Assembly: GCF_014649015.1 (NCBI RefSeq)
Contig: NZ_BMSF01000013.1
Span: 167,632 to 231,631 of the forward strand
Source: Streptomyces narbonensis
GTDB lineage: Bacteria; Actinomycetota; Actinomycetes; Streptomycetales; Streptomycetaceae
Length of the DNA: 64,000 bases
Direction of reading: 5' to 3'
A program made the position numbers and the translations under genes. Below the pieces are notes generated by a model. It did no database searches, was not told the origin of the DNA, and saw nothing but the letters and a program-made list of their open reading frames with translations. Positions 15,584-25,792 of the stretch are shown here, one piece after another (the stretch's first letter is position 1; every line of letters starts with the position of its first letter).

Positions 15584-16526
15584 CACGACCAAGTCGCCCG
15601 AAGAGGCCTTCGCCGAGGGCATGGCCGGGACCGTCGTGCCCGACGTGTCCTCCAAGCAGGACAAGACGCGCAGTCTTGCCCAAGACGCCCTCCGGGACCT
15701 GATCCGCCGTCCGATGTTCATCGTCTCGGGCATCCTGATCGTCGCGATCCTGATCATCGCGTCCTTCCCGACCCTCTTCACGAGTGTCGACCCGCTCGCG
15801 TGCGACCTGAAGCACTCGATGGAGGGGCCGAGCGGAAGCGCCTGGTTCGGCTACAACTTCCAGGGCTGCGACGTCTATTCGCAGACCATCTACGGCACCC
15901 GCAACTCGATCATCGTGGGTGTGCTGACGACCATCTTCTCCCTGATCATCGGCGGCCTCGTCGGTGTTCTCGGTGGCTTCTTCGGCAAGTGGACGGACGC
16001 CCTCCTCTCGTTCGTCACCAACGTCTTCTTCGGACTGCCGCTGCTGCTCGCCGCGATCGTCATCCTGAACAACTTCCGTGACGAGAAGGGCATGCGCAAC
16101 GCCGGCGTGATGGCCGTGGTCCTGACGCTGAGCGTGGTCGGCTGGATGTCCATGGCCCGCGTCATGCGAGGCGCCGTCATGCAGGTCAAGCAGGCCGACT
16201 ACGTGGCCGCCGCTCGCTCGCTCGGTGCCTCCACCTCGCGGATGATGTTCCGTCACGTACTGCCGAACTCGATCACCCCGCTCATCGTGGTCGCCACGAT
16301 CTCGCTGGGTGCCGTCATCGGCGCCGAAGCAACCCTGAGCTTCCTGGGTATCGGCATCAGGCCCCCGGCCATCTCCTGGGGCGTGATGATCTCCGAGGCG
16401 CAGGGACGTATCTCGCAGGGACTGCACCCGCTGCTGTTCCCGTCCGGAATGCTCACCATCACGGTCCTCGCCTTCATCATGCTCGGCGACGCGGTCCGTG
16501 ACGCCTTCGACCCGAAGCTGCGCTGA
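15576..16526 (+). CDS. Peptide ABC transporter permease (DppC type, operon 1)
   Basis: 316 aa. The ATG at 15576 overlaps the upstream permease by 8 bases. A cytoplasmic N-terminal extension of about 45 residues precedes the first helix (PMFIVSGILIVAILIIASF). The periplasmic loop contains two Cys (PLACDLK, FQGCDVY). The EAA loop is at about 205-230 (MQVKQADYVAAARSLGASTSRMM). It ends LGDAVRDAFDPKLR, the DppC hallmark. It pairs with the preceding permease. Confidence 0.95.
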   Translation: MSNTTKSPEEAFAEGMAGTVVPDVSSKQDKTRSLAQDALRDLIRRPMFIVSGILIVAILIIASFPTLFTSVDPLACDLKHSMEGPSGSAWFGYNFQGCDVYSQTIYGTRNSIIVGVLTTIFSLIIGGLVGVLGGFFGKWTDALLSFVTNVFFGLPLLLAAIVILNNFRDEKGMRNAGVMAVVLTLSVVGWMSMARVMRGAVMQVKQADYVAAARSLGASTSRMMFRHVLPNSITPLIVVATISLGAVIGAEATLSFLGIGIRPPAISWGVMISEAQGRISQGLHPLLFPSGMLTITVLAFIMLGDAVRDAFDPKLR

Positions 16527-16543
16527 GAGTAAGGACGAACGCA

Positions 16544-17602
16544 GTGACCACCATCGACAAGACCGCGAGCGTTCCCGCGCCGCGTGACGGCGCGACCTTC
16601 GACGGTCCGCTCCTCGACGTGCGCGACCTCCACGTGGAGTTCCGCACCCGTGAGGGCGTCGCGAAGGCCGTGAACGGTGTCTCGTACTCCGTGAAGGCCG
16701 GCGAGACCCTCGCCGTCCTCGGCGAGTCCGGTTCCGGCAAGTCCGTGACCGCTCAGGCCATCATGGGCATCCTCGACACCCCGCCGGGTTTCGTGACCAA
16801 GGGAGAGATCGTCTTCCGTGGTCAGGACATGCTCAAGATGTCCGACGAGGAGCACCGCAAGGTGCGCGGCAGCAAGATCGCGATGATCTTCCAGGACGCG
16901 CTCTCCTCGCTCAACCCCGTGCTCAGCGTCGGCTACCAGCTCGGCGAGATGTTCCGGGTGCACCAGGGCCTCTCCAAGAAGGAGGCCAAGGTCAAGGCGA
17001 TCGAGCTGATGGACCGGGTGAAGATCCCGGCCGCCGCGGCTCGCGTCAACGACTACCCGCACCAGTTCTCGGGCGGTATGCGCCAGCGCATCATGATCGC
17101 GATGGCGCTCGCCCTGGAGCCGGACCTGATCATCGCGGACGAGCCCACCACGGCGCTCGACGTGACCGTTCAGGCCCAGGTGATGGACCTCCTCGCGGAG
17201 CTCCAGCGCGAGTACAACATGGGTCTGATCCTGATCACCCACGACCTCGGCGTCGTCGCCGACGTCGCGGACAAGATCGCCGTGATGTACGCGGGCCGGA
17301 TCGTCGAGCAGGCGCCGGTGCACGAGCTGTACAAGCGCCCGGCCCACCCCTACACCAAGGGGCTCCTCGAGTCGATCCCGCGCCTGGACCAGAAGGGCCA
17401 GGAACTGTACGCGATCAAGGGTCTGCCGCCGAACCTGCTGAAGATCCCGTCGGGCTGCGCCTTCAACCCGCGCTGCCCGAAGGCGGACGACGTCTGCCGT
17501 ACGGACATTCCGGTCCTCGTGCCGGTCACCGAGCAGGACGGCACGGATCTCCCGGGTCGCGGTAGCGCCTGCCACTTCTGGAAGGAGACGATCCATGGCT
17601 GA
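16544..17602 (+). CDS. Peptide ABC transporter ATPase (DppD type, operon 1)
   Basis: 352 aa. GTG at 16544 with TAAGGA about 8 bases upstream. Walker A GESGSGKS (about residue 63), Q-loop FQDALSSLNP, ABC signature FSGGMRQR, Walker B LIIADEPTTALD, H-loop ITHD. The C-terminal oligopeptide-transporter extension has the Cys pattern CAFNPRCPKADDVC with a later ACHF, which in this subfamily can bind an Fe-S cluster. It overlaps the next ATPase by 8 bases. Confidence 0.96.
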   Translation: MTTIDKTASVPAPRDGATFDGPLLDVRDLHVEFRTREGVAKAVNGVSYSVKAGETLAVLGESGSGKSVTAQAIMGILDTPPGFVTKGEIVFRGQDMLKMSDEEHRKVRGSKIAMIFQDALSSLNPVLSVGYQLGEMFRVHQGLSKKEAKVKAIELMDRVKIPAAAARVNDYPHQFSGGMRQRIMIAMALALEPDLIIADEPTTALDVTVQAQVMDLLAELQREYNMGLILITHDLGVVADVADKIAVMYAGRIVEQAPVHELYKRPAHPYTKGLLESIPRLDQKGQELYAIKGLPPNLLKIPSGCAFNPRCPKADDVCRTDIPVLVPVTEQDGTDLPGRGSACHFWKETIHG

Positions 17603-18683
17603 GCTCAGCAAGAACGACGAGGCCGTGGCCGCCGCTGTCGAGGCCCCTGTCGGCCGCGGCGAGCCGATCCTCCAGGTGCGCAACCTGAAGAAGCACTTCC
17701 CGCTGACGCAGGGCATCCTGTTCAAGCGCCAGGTCGGCGCGGTCAAGGCCGTGGACGGGGTCTCCTTCGACCTCCACCAGGGCGAGACCCTCGGCATCGT
17801 GGGCGAGTCCGGCTGTGGCAAGTCCACGGTCGCCAAGCTCCTGATGAACCTGGAGAAGGCCACCGCCGGCGAGGTCTTCTACAAGGGCCAGGACATCACC
17901 AAGCTGTCCGGGCGCGCGCTGAAGGCCGTCCGCCGCAACATCCAGATGGTGTTCCAGGACCCGTACACCTCGCTCAACCCGCGCATGACGGTCGGCGACA
18001 TCATCGGCGAACCCTTCGACATCCACCCCGAGGTGGCTCCGAAGGGCGACCGTCGCCGCAAGGTGCAGGAGCTCCTCGATGTCGTCGGTCTGAACCCCGA
18101 GTACATCAACCGGTACCCGCACCAGTTCTCCGGCGGTCAGCGCCAGCGCATCGGCATCGCCCGGGGCCTCGCGCTCAACCCGGAGATCATCATCTGCGAC
18201 GAGCCGGTCTCGGCCCTGGACGTCTCCGTCCAGGCGCAGGTCATCAACCTGATGGAGAAGCTCCAGGACGAGTACAACCTGTCCTACGTCTTCATCGCGC
18301 ACGACCTGTCGATCGTTCGGCACATCTCGGACCGCGTCGGCGTCATGTACCTCGGCAAGATGGCCGAGATCGGTACGGACGAGCAGATCTACGAGCACCC
18401 GACGCACCCGTACACGCAGGCGCTGCTCTCCGCGGTGCCGGTGCCGGACCCGGAGGCCCGCGCGCACCGCGAGCGGATCATCCTCACCGGCGACGTCCCC
18501 TCGCCGGCCAACCCGCCGTCGGGCTGCAGCTTCCGCACCCGCTGCTGGAAGGCGCAGGAGAAGTGCTCCACGGAGGTTCCGGTCCTCGCGATCCCGGAGG
18601 TCTTCCAGGGGCAGGACATCCAGGCCGCGCACTTCTCGGCGTGCCACTTCGCCGAGGAGAAGAACGTCGTCCACGCCGGATGA
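17595..18683 (+). CDS. Peptide ABC transporter ATPase (DppF type, operon 1)
   Basis: 362 aa. ATG at 17595 inside the preceding ATPase gene, with GGAAGGAG upstream. A 25-residue acidic N-terminal leader precedes the ATPase core. Walker A GESGCGKST, Q-loop FQDPYTSLNPRM, signature FSGGQRQR, Walker B IIICDEPVSALD, H-loop IAHD. The C-terminal extension has Cys in SFRTRCWKAQEKC and SACHF. It is the last gene of operon 1, followed by a strong terminator. Confidence 0.96.
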   Translation: MAELSKNDEAVAAAVEAPVGRGEPILQVRNLKKHFPLTQGILFKRQVGAVKAVDGVSFDLHQGETLGIVGESGCGKSTVAKLLMNLEKATAGEVFYKGQDITKLSGRALKAVRRNIQMVFQDPYTSLNPRMTVGDIIGEPFDIHPEVAPKGDRRRKVQELLDVVGLNPEYINRYPHQFSGGQRQRIGIARGLALNPEIIICDEPVSALDVSVQAQVINLMEKLQDEYNLSYVFIAHDLSIVRHISDRVGVMYLGKMAEIGTDEQIYEHPTHPYTQALLSAVPVPDPEARAHRERIILTGDVPSPANPPSGCSFRTRCWKAQEKCSTEVPVLAIPEVFQGQDIQAAHFSACHFAEEKNVVHAG

Positions 18684-18703
18684 CGCTCTGCTAGACGCGC
18701 ACG

Positions 18704-18736
18704 AGAGGGGCCCGGCCGGTTCGGCCGGGCCCCTCT
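18704..18736 (+). terminator. Terminator of peptide-transport operon 1
   Basis: Perfect 14-bp stem AGAGGGGCCCGGCC (18704-18717 with 18723-18736) and a 5-base loop, 20 bases after the operon's last stop. It isolates the two operons transcriptionally. Confidence 0.85.
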
Positions 18737-18818
18737 TCGCGCGCCCGCGCCTCAAGCGGTCGGCGCACCGATGGGTGCCGAGAACATGCACGCCTCCTGA
18801 ATTCGGGTCATATTGAGC

Positions 18819-18835
18819 CCTAAGTCACACTTAGG
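18819..18835 (+). promoter_or_regulatory. Candidate operator upstream of peptide-transport operon 2
   Basis: Perfect 7-bp inverted repeat CCTAAGT-CAC-ACTTAGG, 19 bases before the start codon of the binding protein. The core ACTTA(A/G)G also occurs as CACTTAAGTG upstream of operon 1, suggesting a shared regulator. No protein assignment is possible. Confidence 0.5.
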
Positions 18836-18854
18836 GACATATGGGAGGCACTCC

Positions 18855-20480
18855 ATGCGTGGAGCCACGCACGCCAAGTGGGCCGCTCTGGCCACCGCAG
18901 TCGCCCTAGCGGCGACCGCCTGTGGTGGTGGCGACGACAGCGGCGGCGGAGGGGCCGACGGCATCGTGACCTCCTCGTGGGGAGACCCGCAGAACCCGCT
19001 GGAGCCCGCCAACACCAACGAGGTGCAGGGCGGCAAGGTCCTGTCCATGATCTTCCGGGGGCTCAAGCAGTACGACCCGAAGACCGGCGAGGCCAAGGAC
19101 ATGCTCGCCGAGAAGATCGAGACCACCGACTCGATCAACTTCACCATCACGGTCAAGGACGGCTGGACCTTCTCCAACGGCGAGAAGGTGACCGCCGAGT
19201 CCTTCGTCGACGCCTGGAACTACGGCGCCGATCTGAAGAACAACCAGAAGAACGCCTACTTCTTCGGCCAGATCGAGGGCTACGACAAGGTCCACCCCGA
19301 GAAGGGCGAGCCGTCCGCCACGTCCATGTCCGGCCTCAAGGTCACCGGCCCCCAGACCTTCACGGTCAAGCTCACCCAGAAGTTCTCCACCTGGCCCATC
19401 ACCCTCGGCTACGCGGCCTTCTCGCCGCTGCCCCAGGCCTTCTTCGACGACCGCCAGGCCTGGCTGTCGAAGCCCATCGGCAACGGCCCGTACACCGTCG
19501 ACTCGTACACCAAGGGCTCCGAGATGGCCCTCAAGCGGTGGGACGGCTACCCCGGCACCGACAAGGCGCAGAACGGCGGCATCACCCTCAAGGTCTACAC
19601 CGACAACAACACCGCCTACACCGACCTGACGGCCGGAAACCTCGACCTCGTCGACGACGTCCCCGCCGCCCAGCTCAAGAACGTCTCCGCCGACCTCGGC
19701 GACCGGTACATCAACGTCCCCGCCGGCATCATCCAGACCCTGTCCTTCCCGTTCTACGACCCGGCCTGGAACAAGCCCGGGCAGGAGAAGCTCCGCCAGG
19801 GCATCTCCATGGCGATCGACCGGAACCAGATCACCGAGACGATCTTCCAGAAGACCCGCACCCCCGCCGTCGACTGGACCTCCCCGGTCCTCGGTGAGGA
19901 GGGCGGCTTCAAGGACATCTGCGGCGACTTCTGCAAGTACGACGCGGCCGAGGCGAAGAAGCTCGTCGCAGAGGGCGGCGGCATCCCGGGCGGCACGATG
20001 AAGATCTCGTACAACGCCGACACGGGCTCCCACAAGGAATGGGTCGACGCGGTCTGCAACTCCATCAACCGCGCCCTCGGCAACGACAACGCCTGCGTCG
20101 GCAACCCGATCGGCACCTTCGCCGACTACCGCAACCAGGTCACCACGCAGAAGCTCAAGGGCCCGTTCCGTGCCGGCTGGCAGATGGACTACCCGCTCAT
20201 CCAGAACTTCCTGCAGCCGCTGTACTACACGAACGCCTCGTCCAACGACGGCAAGTACAGCGACCCCGAGTTCGACAAGCTGGTCAACCAGGCCAACGCC
20301 GAGTCCGACATCGCCAAGGCCGTCGGACTCTTCCAGCAGGCCGAGGGCATCCTCCGCGACGACATGGGCGCCGTGCCGCTCTGGTACCAGAACGGCAGCG
20401 CCGGCTACTCGGAGCGCGTCTCCAACGTGACGCTGAACCCGTTCAGCGTCCCGGTCTACGACCAGATCAAGGTCAACTGA
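18855..20480 (+). CDS. Oligopeptide ABC transporter substrate-binding lipoprotein (operon 2)
   Basis: 541 aa. ATG at 18855 with GGGAGG 7 bases upstream; a TTG 42 bases earlier would add residues before the signal peptide. The lipoprotein signal ends VALAATACGGG with Cys23, almost identical to the operon 1 protein, followed by a Gly/Asp linker. A family 5 solute-binding domain fills the rest (SMAIDRNQITETIF, WQMDYPLIQNFL). Only the signal region and scattered blocks match operon 1 closely, so ligand specificity has probably diverged. Confidence 0.93.
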   Translation: MRGATHAKWAALATAVALAATACGGGDDSGGGGADGIVTSSWGDPQNPLEPANTNEVQGGKVLSMIFRGLKQYDPKTGEAKDMLAEKIETTDSINFTITVKDGWTFSNGEKVTAESFVDAWNYGADLKNNQKNAYFFGQIEGYDKVHPEKGEPSATSMSGLKVTGPQTFTVKLTQKFSTWPITLGYAAFSPLPQAFFDDRQAWLSKPIGNGPYTVDSYTKGSEMALKRWDGYPGTDKAQNGGITLKVYTDNNTAYTDLTAGNLDLVDDVPAAQLKNVSADLGDRYINVPAGIIQTLSFPFYDPAWNKPGQEKLRQGISMAIDRNQITETIFQKTRTPAVDWTSPVLGEEGGFKDICGDFCKYDAAEAKKLVAEGGGIPGGTMKISYNADTGSHKEWVDAVCNSINRALGNDNACVGNPIGTFADYRNQVTTQKLKGPFRAGWQMDYPLIQNFLQPLYYTNASSNDGKYSDPEFDKLVNQANAESDIAKAVGLFQQAEGILRDDMGAVPLWYQNGSAGYSERVSNVTLNPFSVPVYDQIKVN

Positions 20481-20497
20481 CGCCGTAGGAGGTCGGC

Positions 20498-20543
20498 GGC
20501 GTACGGCCCGGCCAGCGGAGACCACCGCGCCGGGCCGTACGCC
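20498..20543 (+). promoter_or_regulatory. Intra-operon hairpin between binding protein and permease (operon 2)
   Basis: Perfect 15-bp stem GGCGTACGGCCCGGC (20498-20512 with 20529-20543), 16-base loop. Same position in the operon as the hairpin at 14606-14638, but unrelated in sequence, so structure rather than sequence is conserved. Confidence 0.7.
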
Positions 20544-20636
20544 TTCGCCATCCGGCCCTCCCCGGAGCCGGCCTCCTCCCGGAGCACCTCCTCCACGGAG
20601 TCAACCCCTACCCGGAGCCAACCCCCGGAGCCCCCC

Positions 20637-21560
20637 ATGGGTCGTTATGTGATCCGGCGACTGCTGCAGATGATCCCGGTCTTCTTCGGCGCCACGCTGC
20701 TGATCTTCCTGATGGTGAACGTGATGGGCGACCCCATCGCCGGTCTGTGCGGCGACCGCCAGTGCGACCCGGCGACCGCGGCGCAGCTGGAGAAGGAGTT
20801 CGGGCTCGACAAGCCCGTCTGGCAGCAATACCTGACCTACATGGGCAACGTCTTCACCGGCGACTTCGGCACCGCCTTCAACGGCCAGGAAGTCACCGAG
20901 CTGATGGCCAGCGCCTTCCCGGTCACCATCCGCCTCACCATCGTCGCCATCTTCTTCGAGATCGTCATCGGCATCAGCCTCGGCGTCCTCACCGGCCTCA
21001 AGCGCGGCCACCCCGTCGACACGTCCGTGCTGCTGCTGACCCTGGTCGTCATCTCCATCCCGACCTTCGTCACCGGCCTCATCCTCCAGCTCCTCCTCGG
21101 AGTGGAGTGGGGCTGGATCAAGCCGGCCGTCTCCAGCGACGCACCGTTCAACGAACTGATCGTCCCGGGCCTCGTCCTCGCCTCGGTCTCCCTCGCGTAC
21201 GTCACCCGGCTCACCCGGACCTCGATCGCCGAGAACAAGCGGGCCGACTACGTCCGCACCGCCGTCGCCAAGGGCCTGCCCCGCCACCGGGTCATCACCC
21301 GCCACCTGCTGCGCAACAGCCTCATCCCCGTCGTGACGTTCATCGGGACCGACATCGGCGCGCTGATGGGCGGGGCTATCGTCACCGAGCGGATCTTCAA
21401 CATCCACGGCGTCGGCTACCAGCTCTACCAGGGCATCCTCCGCCAGAACACCCAGACCGTGGTCGGCTTCGTGACCGTCCTGGTCATCGTGTTCCTGGTG
21501 GCGAACCTGCTCGTCGACCTCCTGTACGCCGTCCTTGACCCGAGGATTCGCTATGCCTGA
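20637..21560 (+). CDS. Peptide ABC transporter permease (DppB type, operon 2)
   Basis: 307 aa. ATG at 20637 after GGAGCC. It begins MGRYVIRRLLQMIPVFFGAT, parallel to operon 1 (MGRFVIRRILQMVPVFIGTT). The same six-helix layout and EAA loop (RTSIAENKRADYVRTAVAKG) are seen. It carries a short CGDRQC insert in the first extracytoplasmic loop that operon 1 lacks. The stop overlaps the next permease by 8 bases, as in operon 1. Confidence 0.95.
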   Translation: MGRYVIRRLLQMIPVFFGATLLIFLMVNVMGDPIAGLCGDRQCDPATAAQLEKEFGLDKPVWQQYLTYMGNVFTGDFGTAFNGQEVTELMASAFPVTIRLTIVAIFFEIVIGISLGVLTGLKRGHPVDTSVLLLTLVVISIPTFVTGLILQLLLGVEWGWIKPAVSSDAPFNELIVPGLVLASVSLAYVTRLTRTSIAENKRADYVRTAVAKGLPRHRVITRHLLRNSLIPVVTFIGTDIGALMGGAIVTERIFNIHGVGYQLYQGILRQNTQTVVGFVTVLVIVFLVANLLVDLLYAVLDPRIRYA

Positions 21561-22551
21561 GCAGCTGCCCGAGCCCCTGGAGTCGTTCGAGGAGGGCCAG
21601 GCCATCGCCCCCACCGGCGCCGGAGGCGCGTCCGACCTCGCCACCGCCGAGGGCGAGACCCTGGAGAAGACCCCCGGCGGCCCCCTCGGCACCGGCCCCG
21701 ACAAGAAGCCCCGCTCCCTCTGGTCCGACGCCTGGCACGACCTGCGCCGGAACCCGATCTTCATCATCTCCGGCCTGATCATCGTCTTTCTCGTGATCAT
21801 CTCGATCTGGCCGCAGCTCATCGCCAGCGGCAACCCCCTCGACTGTGACCTCTCCAAGGCCCAGGAGGGCCCCCAGCCCGGCCACCCCTTCGGCTTCAAC
21901 GGCCAGGGCTGCGACGTCTACACCCGTACGGTCTACGGGGCCAGGGCCTCCGTCCAGGTCGGCGTCTTCGCCACCCTCGGCGTGACGATCCTCGGCTCCA
22001 TCCTCGGCGGGCTCGCCGGCTTCTACGGCGGAGCCTGGGACGGCGTCCTCTCCCGCATCACCGACGTGTTCTTCGCCATCCCCGTCGTCCTCGGCGGCCT
22101 CGTCCTGCTCTCCGTCGTCAGCAGCAACACCGTCTGGCCCGTCATCGGCTTCATGGTGCTCCTCGGCTGGCCGCAGCTCTCCCGCATCGCCCGCGGCTCC
22201 GTCATCACCGCCAAACAGAACGACTACGTGCAGGCCGCCCGCGCGCTCGGCGCCTCCAACAACCGCATGCTGCTCCGCCACATCGCGCCCAACGCCCTCG
22301 CGCCCGTCATCGTCGTCGCGACCATCGCCCTCGGCACGTACATCTCCCTCGAGGCGACGCTCTCCTTCCTCGGCGTCGGCCTCAAGCCCCCCACCGTCTC
22401 CTGGGGCATCGACATCTCCTCGGCCGCCCCCTACGTGCGCAACGCACCGCAGATGCTCCTCTGGCCCTCCGGCGCGCTCGCCATCACGGTGCTCGCCTTC
22501 ATCATGCTCGGCGACGCCGTCCGCGACGCCCTCGACCCGAAGCTGAGGTAG
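21553..22551 (+). CDS. Peptide ABC transporter permease (DppC type, operon 2)
   Basis: 332 aa from the ATG at 21553, chosen because it reproduces the 8-base overlap of operon 1; a TTG at 21535 is less likely. The N-terminal cytoplasmic extension (about 70 residues) is longer than in operon 1. Loop cysteines (LDCDLSK, GQGCDVY) are conserved. EAA loop VITAKQNDYVQAARALGASN. It ends LGDAVRDALDPKLR. Confidence 0.94.
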   Translation: MPEQLPEPLESFEEGQAIAPTGAGGASDLATAEGETLEKTPGGPLGTGPDKKPRSLWSDAWHDLRRNPIFIISGLIIVFLVIISIWPQLIASGNPLDCDLSKAQEGPQPGHPFGFNGQGCDVYTRTVYGARASVQVGVFATLGVTILGSILGGLAGFYGGAWDGVLSRITDVFFAIPVVLGGLVLLSVVSSNTVWPVIGFMVLLGWPQLSRIARGSVITAKQNDYVQAARALGASNNRMLLRHIAPNALAPVIVVATIALGTYISLEATLSFLGVGLKPPTVSWGIDISSAAPYVRNAPQMLLWPSGALAITVLAFIMLGDAVRDALDPKLR

Positions 22552-22557
22552 GGACCC

Positions 22558-23533
22558 ATGCTGCTCGAAGTGCGCGACCTGCACGTGGAGTTCCACACCC
22601 GCGACGGGGTGGCGAAGGCGGTCAACGGCGTCAACTACTCCGTCGACGCGGGGGAGACCCTCGCCGTCCTCGGCGAGTCCGGCTCCGGCAAGTCCGTGAC
22701 CGCCCAGGCCATCATGGGCATCCTCGACATCCCACCGGGCAAGATCAGCGGCGGCGAGATCCTCTTCCAGGGCCGGGACCTCCTGAAGCTCAAGGAGGAC
22801 GAGCGGCGCAAGATCCGCGGCGCCAAGATGGCGATGGTCTTCCAGGACGCCCTGTCCTCCCTCAACCCCGTCGTCAGCGTCGGCGACCAGCTCGGCGAGA
22901 TGTTCCGGGTCCACAAGGGCATGTCCCGCAAGGACGCCCGGGCCAAGGCCGTCGAGCTGATGGACCGGGTCCGCATCCCCGCCGCCAAGGAACGCGTCGG
23001 CCAGTACCCCCACCAGTTCTCCGGCGGCATGCGCCAGCGCATCATGATCGCGATGGCGCTCGCCCTCGAACCCGAACTGATCATCGCCGACGAGCCCACC
23101 ACCGCCCTGGACGTCACCGTCCAGGCCCAGGTCATGGACCTCCTCGCCGAGCTCCAGCGCGAGCTCAACATGGGGCTCATCCTCATCACCCACGACCTCG
23201 GAGTCGTCGCCGACGTCGCCGACAAGATCGCCGTCATGTACGCGGGCAAGATCGTCGAACAGGCCCCCGTCCACGAGATCTACAAGGCGCCCGCCCACCC
23301 CTACACCCGAGGCCTGCTCGACTCCATCCCGCGCCTCGACCAGAAGGGCCAGGAGCTCTACGCGATCAAGGGCCTCCCGCCCAACCTCCTGGCCATCCCG
23401 CCCGGCTGCGCCTTCAACCCGCGCTGCCCGCTCGCCCGGGACCGGTGCCGCATCGAGGAGCCCCCGCTGTACGACGTGACCGAGTCCCCGGTGAAGCGCT
23501 CCAGCGCCTGCCACTTCTGGAAGGAGTGCCTCC

Positions 23534-23541
<8 letters not shown>
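22558..23541 (+). CDS. Peptide ABC transporter ATPase (DppD type, operon 2)
   Basis: 327 aa. ATG at 22558, 6 bases after the permease stop, with GTAGGGA as ribosome site. It lacks the roughly 25-residue leader of its operon 1 paralogue and begins MLLEVRDLHVEFHTRDGVAK. Walker A GESGSGKS, signature FSGGMRQR, Walker B LIIADEPTTALD. C-terminal Cys in CAFNPRCPLARDRC and SACHF. It overlaps the next gene by 8 bases. Confidence 0.96.
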
Positions 23542-24658
<1,117 letters not shown>

Positions 24659-24736
24659 CCCCCGGGCAATCCGGCCGACTCGGCGCCGATATGCGGACAC
24701 GGCACGATCGTCCACGTACGGCCGTGCGGGTGCCGT

Positions 24737-24774
24737 GAGCCGGCCGGGGCGCACCATGCCGCCCCGGCCGGCTC
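24737..24774 (+). terminator. Terminator of peptide-transport operon 2
   Basis: Perfect 15-bp stem GAGCCGGCCGGGGCG (24737-24751 with 24760-24774) and an 8-base loop, 78 bases after the stop. Confidence 0.85.
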
Positions 24775-24801
24775 GTCACGCACCCCCCGTCACCCCCGCC
24801 C

Positions 24802-25791
24802 ATGCGGAACCGCTTGTTTCGTTCGGCCGCGACCGTGAGTATCGGGTCCGTGACTGTGACACGACCGGCACGACTCACGGGCGCCGCGCTCTGCGCCGCG
24901 CTCGCCCTCATAGCCGCCGTGTGGATCCTGGAGGACCTCGCCGCGCTCGGCTCACCCGCCGACCTCGCGTGGTCCTGGACCGGGGACCCGGGCTCCCAGT
25001 ACTTCCTGAGGGGACGGGTCGCCACCTCCCTGGCCGACCCCCTGCTCCTCGTCGTCTCCGTCGCCACCGCCGTCGCCGCCCTGCGCTCCCGCCACGCGGC
25101 CTCCGCGCTCGTCGCCACCGGCGCCGTCACGCTCGCCCTGCGCCTGCCTGGTCTCTGGGCACCGGGAAGCGGCGCGCTCGTCACCGCCCTCCTCGACCTG
25201 GCCCTCGCCGTCGGGCTCGTCGCCACCGCCGCCGCGGGCCGCCGCCGGGCCGACGGCCCGCACGAGCAGCTCCCCACCCCTCCGCGCACGGGCCCGGCCG
25301 TCACCGCCGGGGTCCTGCTCCTCGTCGGCGCCGTCGGCGTCGTCCTGTGGGAGGCGGACACGGCCGTCCAACTGCCCCCGGAGATCACCGTCGACCGGTT
25401 CCTCGGCGGCCGGTCCCTCATGGGACCGGCCCTCGCACCCCCGCCCGGCTGGGTGGCGGTGATCCTCGTCGCGCTCTACGGCACCGCCGCCGTCTCCGCC
25501 TTCGCCCGCGCCCGCCACACCCGGGCCTTCGGACTGCTCGCCGGGGCGTTCCTGACGGCGACCGGCGTCGCCCTCCTCGCGAGGGTCCTCCGCTTCGAGT
25601 TGATCCAGCACCTCGCGGAGGCCCGCACCGTCGAGCAGATGTACGTCCTCACCGCCGTCTTCGGGGTGCTCGGCGGTCTCACGGTGCTCGCCCTCCTCGC
25701 CGGGCGCGGCGTCCCGGTCGCCGCGCCCGCCCCCTACGGTTCGTACGGTCCGCCCCCGGCCCCGCCGTACCCGCCGCCGCCCGGCTGGTGA
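24802..25791 (+). CDS. Multispanning membrane protein, unknown function
   Basis: 329 aa from the ATG at 24802; GTG starts at 24835 or 24850 are equally possible, since no ribosome site stands out. About seven hydrophobic segments are seen, beginning LTGAALCAALALIAAVWILE. The C-terminus is a cytoplasmic-looking tail rich in Pro, Tyr and Gly (YGSYGPPPAPPYPPPPGW). No recognised family motif. It stands between the peptide-transport operon and a convergent S9 peptidase whose stop is 1 base away, so the two mRNAs overlap at their 3' ends unless terminated inside coding sequence. Confidence 0.75.
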   Translation: MRNRLFRSAATVSIGSVTVTRPARLTGAALCAALALIAAVWILEDLAALGSPADLAWSWTGDPGSQYFLRGRVATSLADPLLLVVSVATAVAALRSRHAASALVATGAVTLALRLPGLWAPGSGALVTALLDLALAVGLVATAAAGRRRADGPHEQLPTPPRTGPAVTAGVLLLVGAVGVVLWEADTAVQLPPEITVDRFLGGRSLMGPALAPPPGWVAVILVALYGTAAVSAFARARHTRAFGLLAGAFLTATGVALLARVLRFELIQHLAEARTVEQMYVLTAVFGVLGGLTVLALLAGRGVPVAAPAPYGSYGPPPAPPYPPPPGW

Positions 25792-25792
25792 C

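Noticed and set aside
12925..18683. Naming operon 1 bldK
   Set aside because: Position near mshB fits, but the gene order I recall for bldK (permease before the lipoprotein) differs, and no decisive residue match is possible without alignment.
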